A stretch of DNA of 64,000 bases from positions 3,534,001 through 3,598,000 of the forward strand of contig NZ_VFNC01000001.1 in the NCBI RefSeq assembly GCF_006715395.1, in the 5' to 3' direction. The notes beneath the pieces were generated by a model. That model saw nothing but the letters and a program-made list of their open reading frames with translations. It made no database searches and was not told where the DNA came from. Positions 8,628 to 16,265 of this stretch are shown here, in pieces (within the stretch, counting starts at the first letter, position 1; each line of letters opens with the position of its first letter). The position numbers and the translations under genes are program-made. Source of the stretch: Streptomyces sp. SLBN-31 (lineage in GTDB: Bacteria > Actinomycetota > Actinomycetes > Streptomycetales > Streptomycetaceae).

Positions 8628-9488
8628 ATGGGTTCTGGGAAATACACCGAGCTGGGGGTCTTCCTGCGTTCCCGGCGTGAGCGCATCCGTCCGGCCGACG
8701 TGGGACTGCCGTCCGGCCCCCGGCGCCGGGTGCCCGGACTGCGCCGCGACGAGGTCGCGCAGCTCGCCGGAGCTTCGGTGGACTACTACAACGAGCTCGA
8801 ACGCGGAGCCGGGTCCCAGCCCTCCGAGCAGATGGTCGCCGCGCTGGCCAGGGCACTGCGCCTGACCGCCGACGAGCGCGACTACCTCTACCACCTGGCG
8901 GACCGCCCGGTGCCCGCGCACGGCTCGGCCGCCTCGCACGTCCACCCCGGCATGCTCGACCTGCTCACTCGCCTGACGACGACACCCGCACAGGTCATCA
9001 CCGACCTGCACGTCACTCTCGTCCAGAACCCGCTCGCGGTGGCGCTGCTCGGGGACCACTCCGGCTTCCGGGGCTCCCGGGCCAGCTTCGTGCACCGATG
9101 GTTCACCGACCCCGCCGCTCGCCGCCTGTATCCCGAGGCCGACCACGGCGAGCAGTCCCGCGCCTTCGTCGCCGACCTGCGCGCGGCCGCCGCCCGACGG
9201 GACAGCAAAGACACCGAAGCCGGCTCGATGATCAGCTCGCTGCTCGGCACCTCCCCCGAGTTCGCCGCCCTGTGGGCCGACCACGACGTCGCGTTCCGGC
9301 GCAATGACCGAAAGCGGCTCAACCACCCCACACTCGGCCTGATCGAGGTCAACTGCCTCAGCCTGTTCAGCGAAGACGGCCGGCAGCGGCTGCTCTGGTT
9401 CACCCCTGCGGTCGGCACCGACAGCGCCGATGCCCTGGACCTCCTCGCCGTCATCGGCACCCAGCAGATCAGCGAACCGACCCCCTGA
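8628..9488 (+). CDS. XRE-family regulator with MmyB-like ligand domain
   Basis: Regulator of 286 residues. Residues 5-70 form an HTH_31-type XRE domain with the family signature RRRVPGLRRDEVAQLAG and the DYYNELERG segment. The rest (YLYHLADRPVP ... LWADHDVAFR ... LGLIEVNCLSLF) matches the MmyB-like ligand-binding domain, a PAS-like fold that binds lipophilic ligands in structurally known members. It is divergent from the SDR operon, and the 35-bp palindrome between them is the probable binding site. ATG 8628 is preferred because CACAAT sits 7 nt upstream and would give a leaderless mRNA. ATG 8619 is possible. Confidence 0.9.
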   Translation: MGSGKYTELGVFLRSRRERIRPADVGLPSGPRRRVPGLRRDEVAQLAGASVDYYNELERGAGSQPSEQMVAALARALRLTADERDYLYHLADRPVPAHGSAASHVHPGMLDLLTRLTTTPAQVITDLHVTLVQNPLAVALLGDHSGFRGSRASFVHRWFTDPAARRLYPEADHGEQSRAFVADLRAAAARRDSKDTEAGSMISSLLGTSPEFAALWADHDVAFRRNDRKRLNHPTLGLIEVNCLSLFSEDGRQRLLWFTPAVGTDSADALDLLAVIGTQQISEPTP

Positions 9489-9500
9489 AGTGCCGCACAT

Positions 9501-9531
9501 GGTTACGGTAGCGTAGGTTACGGAACCGTAA
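9501..9531 (+). promoter_or_regulatory. TTACGG-type operator/promoter motif
   Basis: GGTTACGGTAGCGTA (9501-9515) is followed by TTACGG AA CCGTAA (9518-9531), a 6-bp-arm palindrome. Three TACGG/CCGTA half-sites lie in 31 bp, ending 39 bp before the flavoenzyme start. The pattern looks like a TetR-type operator repeated around a -10 element. Confidence 0.55.
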
Positions 9532-9570
9532 GTAGGTGTTCCGAACCGGCGATCATCCTTGCGAGGAACC

Positions 9571-11022
9571 ATGAGCACACCCGGGACGAAAACCGACCTG
9601 CCCTGGCTGATCCAAGGGGGGATGGGGGTGGGGGTGTCCGGCTGGCGCCTGGCCAGGTCCGTCGCGGGCGCAGGGCAGTTGGGCGTCGTCTCCGGCACCG
9701 CCCTGGACACCCTGTTGATCCGGACGTTGCAGAGCGGTGACCCCGGCGGTCACCTCAGGCGGGCCCTGGCCGCCTTCCCCGTACCGGAACTCGCCGACTC
9801 CATACGGCAGCGCTACTTCGTCGAGGGCGGGATCGGCGCCGACGAGCGGTACGCCGCCACACCCCGGCTGACGGCCGACGAGACCTGCGCGGCACGGGAG
9901 TTGACGGTCGTCGCCAACTTCTGTGAGGTGTGGCTCGCCAAGGAGGGCCACGACGGACGGGTCGGCGTCAACTACCTGGCGAAGGTCCAACTCGCCACGG
10001 CGCCCGCCATGTTCGGCGCCATCCTGGCCGGTGTCGACTACGTGCTGGTCGGCGCGGGCATTCCCGCGCAGATCCCGGGCATCGCGACCAGGCTCGCCCA
10101 ACTGAAGCCCGTCACCGCGCGGTTGGACATCGAGGGTGACGACACGCCCGTAGAGCTGCCCTTCGACCCGGCCTCGGTGCTGGGCGGCGCGCAGCCGGGG
10201 CCCCTGCGTCGCCCCGACGTCCTGGCCATCGTCTCGCTCCCGGCCCTGGCGTCATACCTGAGCCGTTCGGCACAGACCACGCCCGACGGCTTCGTCGTCG
10301 AAGGGTACGGCGCCGGCGGACACAGCGCGCCGCCGCGCGGACCGATGCGCCTGGACGAGCAGGGCGACCCCGTCTACGGCCCTCGGGACATCCCGGACTT
10401 CGCCAAGATGGCCGCCCTTGGCCTGCCCTTCTGGATCGCGGGCGGCCAGTGCGGACCGGAACACCTGCGCCGGGCACGGGCGTTGGGAGCCGCCGGCGTC
10501 CAACTCGGCAGCGTCTTCGCGCTCTGCGAGGAGTCCGGCCTCGAAGCGCCGTTGCGGCGCCGGCTGGTCGAGCGGGAGCTGCGCACGGAACTGACCGTCC
10601 ACAACGATCCCGCGGCCTCCCCGACCAGCTTCCCGTTCAAGGTCGCCGACCTGCCCGGCACACTGGCCGACCCGGCCGTCAGCGCGGCGCGCCGCCGGCT
10701 CTGCGACCTCGGCTATCTGCGCACCCCCTACCGCACCGAGCAAGGCGCCGTCGCCTACCGCTGCCCTGCGGAGCCTGCCGCGATGTACGTCCGCAAGGGT
10801 GGCGCCGTCGAGCAGACGACGGGCCGGAAGTGCCTGTGCAACGGGCTGCTGGCCGCCATCGGGCTCGGACAACGCCGCCCGCACGGCGTGGTCGAACCCC
10901 CCATCGTCACCATCGGCCAGGACCTCGGCTTCCTCCGCCAGTTGGCCCCCGAAGGCCAGGAGTACAGCGCGGAGTCGGTGGTGCGATGGCTGTCGACGGG
11001 GCTGACGGAAGTGCCTGTGTGA
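9571..11022 (+). CDS. Nitronate monooxygenase / PfaD-type enoyl reductase-like flavoprotein
   Basis: Protein of 483 residues in the FMN-dependent NMO/2-nitropropane dioxygenase TIM-barrel family. It begins PWLIQGGMGVGVSGWRLA and has the VEGYGAGGHSAPPRG and FWIAGGQCGPEHLRRA phosphate-binding loops with LGAAGVQLGSVFA. It is longer than simple NMOs (about 320-370) and has a Cys-containing C-terminal part (GGAVEQTTGRKCLCNGLLAAIG), as in PfaD-related enoyl reductases and fatty-acid-synthase ER domains. Start is ATG 9571 after GAGGAACC. The single gene follows a repeated TTACGG operator, so it may belong to a lipid-related regulon. The choice between nitronate and enoyl chemistry is open. Confidence 0.8.
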   Translation: MSTPGTKTDLPWLIQGGMGVGVSGWRLARSVAGAGQLGVVSGTALDTLLIRTLQSGDPGGHLRRALAAFPVPELADSIRQRYFVEGGIGADERYAATPRLTADETCAARELTVVANFCEVWLAKEGHDGRVGVNYLAKVQLATAPAMFGAILAGVDYVLVGAGIPAQIPGIATRLAQLKPVTARLDIEGDDTPVELPFDPASVLGGAQPGPLRRPDVLAIVSLPALASYLSRSAQTTPDGFVVEGYGAGGHSAPPRGPMRLDEQGDPVYGPRDIPDFAKMAALGLPFWIAGGQCGPEHLRRARALGAAGVQLGSVFALCEESGLEAPLRRRLVERELRTELTVHNDPAASPTSFPFKVADLPGTLADPAVSAARRRLCDLGYLRTPYRTEQGAVAYRCPAEPAAMYVRKGGAVEQTTGRKCLCNGLLAAIGLGQRRPHGVVEPPIVTIGQDLGFLRQLAPEGQEYSAESVVRWLSTGLTEVPV

Positions 11023-11276
11023 GCACTGTCCCGTCCAGAGTGGCTGGATGCTGTCACTCGGCGTGCCGCGCCAGCCAGTGGTCGGCTCATCGGTCGGTGG
11101 TGCCGCGGTGCAGTCGATGGGCCGCGCGATCGGCCGGCCCGTAGCCGGTCCGTGCACGCACAGTGGCCCCCCGTCGTCGTCGCGCCTCACTTGCGGATCA
11201 CGGAAAGGCCGCCCAGATCCGCTGTGGCGTACGGAGCCGCCGCGACGCGGTTCCGCGGTCCGGTGCAAGCGTCGGA

Positions 11277-11975
11277 TCACAGAGGCGAGTTGTTCCGTGG
11301 GCCTCGCTCATTGGCAGAAGCCGTCCGGGAGACGTCTCGGCAGCCGATGTGTGCGGAGACCGAGACCACGCCGTCAACGTTGCGGCAGAGCCGTTCGATG
11401 ATGGGGATCAGGCTGTCCGCCTCGACGGACCCTTCGAGGGTCACCTTCCCCTCGTGTACGTCAGCTGTCACCTCCGAGGGCGCGAGGTGCAGCGTCCGCA
11501 GCAGTACGTCTCGGGTGATCTCGTCGCGGATGGCGTCGTCCCGGCGCAGGAAGATCCGCAGGATGTCGCCGCGACTGATGACGCCCCTGAGCCGGTCCGC
11601 CTCGTCCACCACGGGCAGACGCTTGACGTTCCGCAGCGCCATCAGGCGTGCCGCCTCCACCGCGGTCCACTCGGGACGCGCGCAGACGGCAGGGGCCGTC
11701 ATCAGCTCTCCGGCCGTGGCACCCTCGGCCTTGGCTTGCTCCCACGTCTCCAGGTGCGGTAGCGGCGTCCCGCTGGACGGATCGGTGTCGGCGGAGCACT
11801 TGCGTAGGAGGTCGGCCTCGGACACCACGCCCAGGGGGTGGTCCATCTCATCCACCACCGGTACCGCGGTGATGCCGTTCTCGGCCAGCAGCTCGACGAT
11901 CTCCTTGAACGGCGTGTCCTGCCTGGCCCGGACGACGTCATGGGTCATCAGGTCGGCAACAGTACGGTGCTGCAT
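11277..11975 (-). CDS. CBS-domain pair plus BON-domain protein
   Basis: Soluble 232-residue protein. Two CBS motifs (MTHDVVRARQDTPFKEIVELL ... VVSEADLL and MTAPAVCARPEWTAVEAA ... ISRGDILRIF) form an adenosine-nucleotide-sensing pair. A C-terminal BON domain (VTADVHEGKVTLEGSV to VDGVVSVSAHI) follows. Start ATG 11975 has an AAGGGAGGACGAC site; the upstream in-frame codons lie before it. Proteins of this shape occur in actinobacterial hypoxia/dormancy regulons next to universal stress proteins and Rv1733c-like proteins, both kinds of neighbour matching this island. A DosR-like box lies 90 bp upstream. Confidence 0.9.
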   Translation of the reverse strand: MQHRTVADLMTHDVVRARQDTPFKEIVELLAENGITAVPVVDEMDHPLGVVSEADLLRKCSADTDPSSGTPLPHLETWEQAKAEGATAGELMTAPAVCARPEWTAVEAARLMALRNVKRLPVVDEADRLRGVISRGDILRIFLRRDDAIRDEITRDVLLRTLHLAPSEVTADVHEGKVTLEGSVEADSLIPIIERLCRNVDGVVSVSAHIGCRDVSRTASANERGPRNNSPL

Positions 11976-12064
11976 GTCGTCCTCCCTTCGCGGCAACCGG
12001 CGGGTCACACATCAAGCGTGTCAGCGGCAGCGCGTCGGCAGGAGAGCCACCCAGGACCCGTTCA

Positions 12065-12078
12065 GGGCCGGACGGCCC
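12065..12078. promoter_or_regulatory. DosR/OsdR-like box 1
   Basis: GGGCCGGACGGCCC fits GGGNCNNNNGNCCC at every fixed position. It sits between the divergent CBS-BON gene (90 bp away) and DUF1918 gene (101 bp away). Confidence 0.5.
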
Positions 12079-12178
12079 GGAAACAGGTCCGTCCGGCCCC
12101 TCCGATCGGGCTTCCTGAGCCCATGCGGCCGCTCCCCCCAGGTGTCACGTTGGACACAGGAGCGGTTCGAGGAAGCGG

Positions 12179-12424
12179 GTGACGATCATGCGAGCTGAAC
12201 TCGGTGACGTACTTGTCGTCGAAAGCCCCACCACCGGAGTCACCAAGCGCGACGGCGAGATAGTCGGAGTCCACCACGAGGACGGAACGCCTCCCTACGA
12301 CGTGCGCTGGTCGGACACCAATGGGGTGACTCTCGTGTTCCCCGGCCCCGACGCACACGTCCGCCACATCGAACACACCTCGCGGAGGCCGGACGCCGAC
12401 CTCGGTGGGGCGGGGACGGACTGA
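12179..12424 (+). CDS. DUF1918 small protein
   Basis: Small protein of 81 residues matching the DUF1918 pattern: RAELGDVLVVESP, then GEIVGVHHEDGTPPYDVRW and a VFPGPDAHVR ending. The fold is an SH3-like beta barrel; its biochemical role is unknown, though members are frequent in actinobacterial stress clusters. GTG 12179 has an AGGAAG site 5-6 nt upstream, while ATG 12188 would be about 15 nt from it. I keep GTG with moderate certainty. It is divergent from the CBS-BON gene and shares the DosR-like box region. Confidence 0.82.
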   Translation: MTIMRAELGDVLVVESPTTGVTKRDGEIVGVHHEDGTPPYDVRWSDTNGVTLVFPGPDAHVRHIEHTSRRPDADLGGAGTD

Positions 12425-12539
12425 GGTCCGCACCGAGGCGCCTGTCGGGGACGTGCGAACGCCGGCCCCGACAACGCCGCAACCGCGCTGCACCGGGCCG
12501 CCCCCCGACGTCCGGCCCGGCTGTTCGGCCTTCGCCGAT

Positions 12540-12553
12540 GGGCCTGACGGCCC
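12540..12553 (+). promoter_or_regulatory. DosR/OsdR-like box 2
   Basis: GGGCCTGACGGCCC fits GGGNCNNNNGNCCC completely and differs from box 1 by one base. It lies 106 bp before the start of the small gene at 12659, a distance like that of box 1 from its genes. Confidence 0.5.
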
Positions 12554-12658
12554 CTACGCGGACCACACCGAACCGGACACCATGGACGCACGATGCTCAA
12601 GCGCGCCGTGGCGGAGCGGGCACGTGCCGTCACGGACACGTCCGGAGGTGAGGGATCG

Positions 12659-13006
12659 ATGTCGGTTCAAGACGAGTTGGCACAAGCTCGGCATGCTCTC
12701 GACGACCTGGTCCGTGCGGTGGATCGGCTTCAGATCCCCCTCGGAGACGACCCGGACGTCCGTCGCGTCCGAGTGGACACCGACCACCTGCGGGAGGATC
12801 TGGACCTGTTGCGGCAGAGCATGGCGGCCGGGGAGCCGGTCGTGGAGCGCGTGCAGCCACAGATCGTCTTCATTCCCCGCACTCCGTACGATCCCTCGAT
12901 GTGGGTCGGATGCGAGGACGAGGGCATCGGCTCGCGCCACGGCCCGGAACGGCGGCAGGCCCGTCCGGCACGCTGGTTGCCCCGCCGGGCCTCGGGTCTG
13001 ACCTGA
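12659..13006 (+). CDS. Hypothetical small acidic helical protein
   Basis: I do not recognise this 115-residue protein. ATG 12659 follows GGAGGTGAGG; an in-frame ATG at 12593 would give 22 more residues but has no better ribosome site. The first 65 residues are helical with coiled-coil-like heptads (ELAQARHALDDLVRAVDRLQ, then VDTDHLREDLDLLRQSM). The C-terminal part is Pro/Arg-rich with FIPRTPYDPSMWVG and a basic end. It sits inside the dormancy-like island and 106 bp after a DosR-like box, so a stress role is plausible. No enzymatic motif is visible. Confidence 0.65.
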   Translation: MSVQDELAQARHALDDLVRAVDRLQIPLGDDPDVRRVRVDTDHLREDLDLLRQSMAAGEPVVERVQPQIVFIPRTPYDPSMWVGCEDEGIGSRHGPERRQARPARWLPRRASGLT

Positions 13007-13086
13007 ACGCTGAACGGTGTACCCCGCCCCCGTCGCCTGGTCTGCCAGAAGCCTGAGATCAGGCGATCAGGACGAAGGGGGCGGCG

Positions 13087-13506
13087 TTGAACGGCCGAGC
13101 ATGGAAGTGGGCGCTGATCTCGGCCCCTATGGCGCTGTCGGTCTCCGCGTGCATCGGATGGGGCGGCTATCGGCAAGCGCAGAACGTCCGCGCTTCTCGG
13201 CTCGTCGGCACCTGGCGTGCTCAGGACTGCGACACCACGCTGACCTTGAGGCCCGATGGATCGGCCTCCGCCGCCGGTATCCCCACCGACATGGATCTCC
13301 ACGGCAAGACCGTGGACAGCCTCAGCGGCGACGGCACCTGGGACATGTACGAGTCCGGAGCCGAGCAAGAACTCGATGTGACCATGGGAAACGAAGAGAC
13401 CCCGTTCAACCTCTGCCTGGACAAAGGGCACTTGATGGTGGGTCTGACCGTGGGTGATCCAGACGACATGAACTGGTGCGTCCTGACCGGACACTCGGCG
13501 GGTTGA
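13087..13506 (+). CDS. Putative lipoprotein, function unknown
   Basis: Protein of 139 residues starting at TTG 13087, supported by a GGGGGCGG site just upstream. Residues 1-22 form a lipoprotein signal peptide (basic start, hydrophobic ALISAPMALSV, lipobox VSAC at 19-22), so the mature form is probably membrane-anchored outside the cell. The remainder (LVGTWRAQDCDTTLTLRPDG, then DGTWDMYESG) resembles small lipocalin-like or META-type beta proteins of Streptomyces that begin with a GTW motif. Cys residues at about 48, 116 and 133 could form a disulfide. Function unknown. Confidence 0.7.
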   Translation: MNGRAWKWALISAPMALSVSACIGWGGYRQAQNVRASRLVGTWRAQDCDTTLTLRPDGSASAAGIPTDMDLHGKTVDSLSGDGTWDMYESGAEQELDVTMGNEETPFNLCLDKGHLMVGLTVGDPDDMNWCVLTGHSAG

Positions 13507-13664
13507 TGCGAGCGGGTGGGCCGCCCCTCCGGGGTCGGCCGCATGAGGTTCACCGTTCGGGACAGTTGTATTACCTCAACCCGGTTCGAACTCCGCTGGG
13601 TTGGGGCTGCGGTCGGCACTGGCCCAGTCGGCGGGGCTGGTGCCGACCGCGCGATGGGACGGGG

Positions 13665-14285
13665 CTACGGCGATGTCGTCCATCGGGGTGCCGTTTCGGC
13701 CCACGCGGTTTCCCACGCGGCGAGGTTGTGCCGGTGCAGGACGCGGCTTGCGATGCCGTAGACGACGGCTGCGGTGGTGTGGACGCCGAGGGCGGCGATG
13801 ATGCCTGAGTCCACGGCGCGACCGCGGATCTCGCTGGGGTCCAGGGGCGGGGCGGTGATCCGTCCGCCGGTGTCGGTCCAGACGCGGATGATGCTGCCCC
13901 TGGGCTTGGCGGGCTCGACATCGGCGGTGGCCGTACGAGGGTGCCCGCGGGAATCGGTGAAGCGGACCTTGGTCGGATAACGGGTCTTCTTGGCTTCGGC
14001 AGACCCGGGCTCGGGATGACGCCGGGCGTCCTCGAGAAGGACGGCGATGGCCCGGTGACGGGTCTCGGACTGGTGCTGGGCGATGCGCGTGTAGTGGTGG
14101 CGAGCGGCGTCGCCGACCAGGAACACGGCGGCGGGAGTGGCTGCCAGTGCGGCCAGCACCAGGCCGAGCCCGATCCATCCCTGGAGCCGGTCACTGCGGC
14201 GACGCAGGGGATTGCGCCGCAGACGCCAGAACGCAACCCGGGGCAGCTCCTGCGGAGCCGGCGGCGGGGGAGTGCGGCCGGGCAT
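13665..14285 (-). CDS. Rv1733c-like membrane protein
   Basis: Protein of 206 residues; ATG 14285 follows an AAGGAGGACAC site. It has a basic N-terminus (RRNPLRRRSDRLQGW), a first membrane helix at about residues 35-58 (GLGLVLAALAATPAAVFLVG), an external region containing TKVRFTDSRGHPRTATADV, and a second membrane helix near the C-terminus (GIIAALGVHTTAAVVYGIA). This two-helix layout with the RRNPLRRRSDR start is that of Rv1733c, a DosR-regulon antigen of Mycobacterium tuberculosis whose function is unknown. It is the last gene of the TraR-TraR-MreB-like operon, 67 bp after the actin-like gene. Confidence 0.85.
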   Translation of the reverse strand: MPGRTPPPPAPQELPRVAFWRLRRNPLRRRSDRLQGWIGLGLVLAALAATPAAVFLVGDAARHHYTRIAQHQSETRHRAIAVLLEDARRHPEPGSAEAKKTRYPTKVRFTDSRGHPRTATADVEPAKPRGSIIRVWTDTGGRITAPPLDPSEIRGRAVDSGIIAALGVHTTAAVVYGIASRVLHRHNLAAWETAWAETAPRWTTSP

Positions 14286-14352
14286 GTGTCCTCCTTCTCG
14301 GCAGTGGACGCGGCGGATGCGGCGGATACCCCGGGCGATCCATGGCAAAGCC

Positions 14353-15174
14353 TTAGCGGCGGTCGGCAGTTGGCAGGCAATGGCGGGCAGTGGAGGGGTG
14401 GGTGTGAGCGGTTTGCAGGAGTTCGGCGGCGCCGCGTACGGCTGCTGTGTGCGGGGCCGGGACCACGCGCGGCGGCTCGTGCAGCCGTCCGGTGAGGTGA
14501 TGGGTGATCTCGGGACGCAGGGCGCCTCCACCCGCCAGGAGGATCCGGCGGTGGAGAGCGTCGACGGTGAGCGAGGTGCGGTCCTGGTGGAGCATCGAGG
14601 TGAGCATTGAGGCCACGGCCTCGGCGATCCGCTCGGGTGTGGCGGATGCGCCGAGGTCCTCGGTGCCCAGGGCGGTACGGCGTGCGTCGGCGACGGCCCC
14701 GTCGTCCAGCAGGACGACTTCGGTGAGGTGGGCGCCGATGTCCACCACCATCAGCGGACGGGACAGGTCCGCCCCGGCCGCCACGGCGATGGCCCGGGCG
14801 CTGGGCACGGTCAGAACGCACCGCGGCCGCAGTACGTCGACCGCCGTACGAGCCTCCGTGCGGTAGGCGACGCCGTCCAGGACGGGAGCGGTGAGGACGA
14901 CCATGGGGCGGGTGGCGCGGGGCAGGCGGTCGGCGAGGAGGCGCTGCAGCATGCGGGCACATCCCGGGGTGTCGACGATGGTGCCGCGCTGGACGGGATA
15001 CAGCGCGCCCGTCCCGGCGAAGGTCACGGTGGGCACGTCGACCACGACACCTCTGCCCGCCAGCCAGGCCCGGGTGCGGGCGCTGCCCATGTCCAGGGCG
15101 ATGCCGCAGCAGCCCCGGCATACCGGCCAGGGCCGGTGCGGGGCGGCGGTGTGCGGGTGGGACGCGCCGGTCAT
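14353..15174 (-). CDS. Short MreB-like actin-fold ATPase
   Basis: Protein of 273 residues with three actin-superfamily nucleotide motifs: phosphate-1 (IALDMGSARTRAW), phosphate-2 (MVVDIGAHLTEVVLLDDG) and adenosine (ILLAGGGAL). True MreB is about 340 residues. Here the subdomains that carry polymer contacts are reduced and a Cys-rich VCRGCCG precedes the first motif, so it may not form filaments. ATG 15174 overlaps the TraR/DksA stop by 4 bases and follows AAGGAGGCG. Such divergent MreB/Mbl paralogues are found in Streptomyces dormancy-type clusters. The role is unknown. Confidence 0.82.
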   Translation of the reverse strand: MTGASHPHTAAPHRPWPVCRGCCGIALDMGSARTRAWLAGRGVVVDVPTVTFAGTGALYPVQRGTIVDTPGCARMLQRLLADRLPRATRPMVVLTAPVLDGVAYRTEARTAVDVLRPRCVLTVPSARAIAVAAGADLSRPLMVVDIGAHLTEVVLLDDGAVADARRTALGTEDLGASATPERIAEAVASMLTSMLHQDRTSLTVDALHRRILLAGGGALRPEITHHLTGRLHEPPRVVPAPHTAAVRGAAELLQTAHTHPSTARHCLPTADRR

Positions 15175-15542
15175 GGGATCGCCTCCTTGACCTGCTGGCA
15201 GCGGGCGCAGTAACGGGCCTGCGGCACGATCATCAGCCGCTCCCGTTCGATGGCGCGGCGGCACAGGCGACAGCGGCCGTACGTGCCGTCATCCATACGG
15301 GCAAGGGCTGATTCGACGTCGGCGAGGACCATGCGGGCGGAGGCGGCGAGCTTGATGTGCACCTCTATCTGGGAGGCGGCCCGCTGTTGGAGCCGGTCCT
15401 CGGTGCGGGAGGTGACCGGTCCGGCGAGCCGGCGCAGCTGCTCCTGTCGGAACAGGCGCTGCTCGTGCAGGTTCTCGCGCAGGGCGGCATGGTCGTCGGC
15501 CGACAGCGGTGCCGTGCTCTGGCTGATGGTCTGGTAATTCAC
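15171..15542 (-). CDS. TraR/DksA zinc-finger protein (1)
   Basis: Protein of 123 residues (start GTG 15542, or GTG 15545, both after a GAGGGG site). A helical hairpin (residues 15-85) resembles the DksA coiled coil. It ends in a C4 zinc ribbon CRLC-x17-CARC (Cys91, Cys94, Cys112, Cys115) within the family segment GTYGRCRLC. DksA/TraR proteins insert in the RNA polymerase secondary channel. In actinobacteria the family also includes small proteins of unknown target. It overlaps the actin-like gene, so their synthesis is coupled. Confidence 0.87.
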   Translation of the reverse strand: MNYQTISQSTAPLSADDHAALRENLHEQRLFRQEQLRRLAGPVTSRTEDRLQQRAASQIEVHIKLAASARMVLADVESALARMDDGTYGRCRLCRRAIERERLMIVPQARYCARCQQVKEAIP

Positions 15543-15591
15543 CACTTCACCCCTCGGAGGGCATGGCGCAGAGGATGGAGACGGACGGTGG

Positions 15592-15903
15592 TCAGGTGGC
15601 GCGCCGCTGGCAGGCGACGCAGAGGCGGGTGTACGGGAGGATCTCCAGCCGTTCCGCGGGGATGGGCCTGGCGCAGTCCAGGCAGGTTCCGTAGGTGCCG
15701 TTCTCGATACGGGTGAAGGCCTTGTCGATCTCTTTGAGGGTTCGCTCCATGGCGGTCTTCTGCTCGGACAGCAGGTAGTCCTCCGAGGTGTACCCGGTCT
15801 CGTCGAGGGCCTGCAGTTGGGCCAGCCGGGTACTGCGGGCGTGTTCCAGGCGCCGGCGTGCCTCGAACAGATGGGGTTCGGTCCTGGGGACATCGAGGGC
15901 CAT
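15592..15903 (-). CDS. TraR/DksA zinc-finger protein (2)
   Basis: Protein of 103 residues, ATG 15903 after GAAAGGGA. It has the same layout as its neighbour: helical arm (ARRRLEHARSTRLAQLQAL), an acidic turn and helix, then a C4 ribbon in GTYGTCLDCARPIP with CVAC near the end. The pair probably arose by duplication and then diverged, since they share the zinc site but little of the arms. It is the first gene of the minus-strand operon 15903 to 13665 and is divergent from the histidine kinase, 362 bp away. Probable RNA-polymerase modulator; target unknown. Confidence 0.87.
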   Translation of the reverse strand: MALDVPRTEPHLFEARRRLEHARSTRLAQLQALDETGYTSEDYLLSEQKTAMERTLKEIDKAFTRIENGTYGTCLDCARPIPAERLEILPYTRLCVACQRRAT

Positions 15904-16265
15904 CGTCGATCCCTTTCGTGAGGACTCGTCCACTGCGCGGAAGCGCACCGCACGGGGTGGGTGCCGTACCGCGAGTCGGTGGGTGGTGCTGCGGGGCCGG
16001 GCCGAACCTGTCTGCCGGCCCGGTGCCCTCCAGCCTGTCCGGGCCGACGACGGATACCTATCGGGCGCGGGCCCCATTTACGGGGGGCCACGGGATCCAT
16101 GCGGCGACGTCATGGGTGTCGCGCGAGCCGGGAAATGGGGTCCGGGGCCCATCGACTGGGCACTCGGGACGGGGCAGGCTGGCCTTGGGACCACTTCAAG
16201 CACCTGGCACGGTGGACGATGGCGGTCACAGTGGAGATGACGCCAGAAGGGGAGGCGCAGGGCCG
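15904..16265. promoter_or_regulatory. Divergent promoter region of TraR operon and two-component system
   Basis: 362 bp without a gene. It contains CCCCATTT (16072-16079) and AAATGGGG (16133-16140) as a spaced inverted repeat, and GGGTCCGGGGCCCA (16138-16151), which fits the DosR-like consensus with one mismatch, 115 bp before the kinase start. Confidence 0.5.

Noticed and set aside
11023..11276. Possible gene between the flavoenzyme and the CBS-BON gene
   Set aside because: 254 bp with only compositionally poor frames and no ribosome site; no gene supported.
13583..13594. GGTTCGAACTCC resembling a tRNA T-loop
   Set aside because: No acceptor, D or anticodon stems can be drawn around it.
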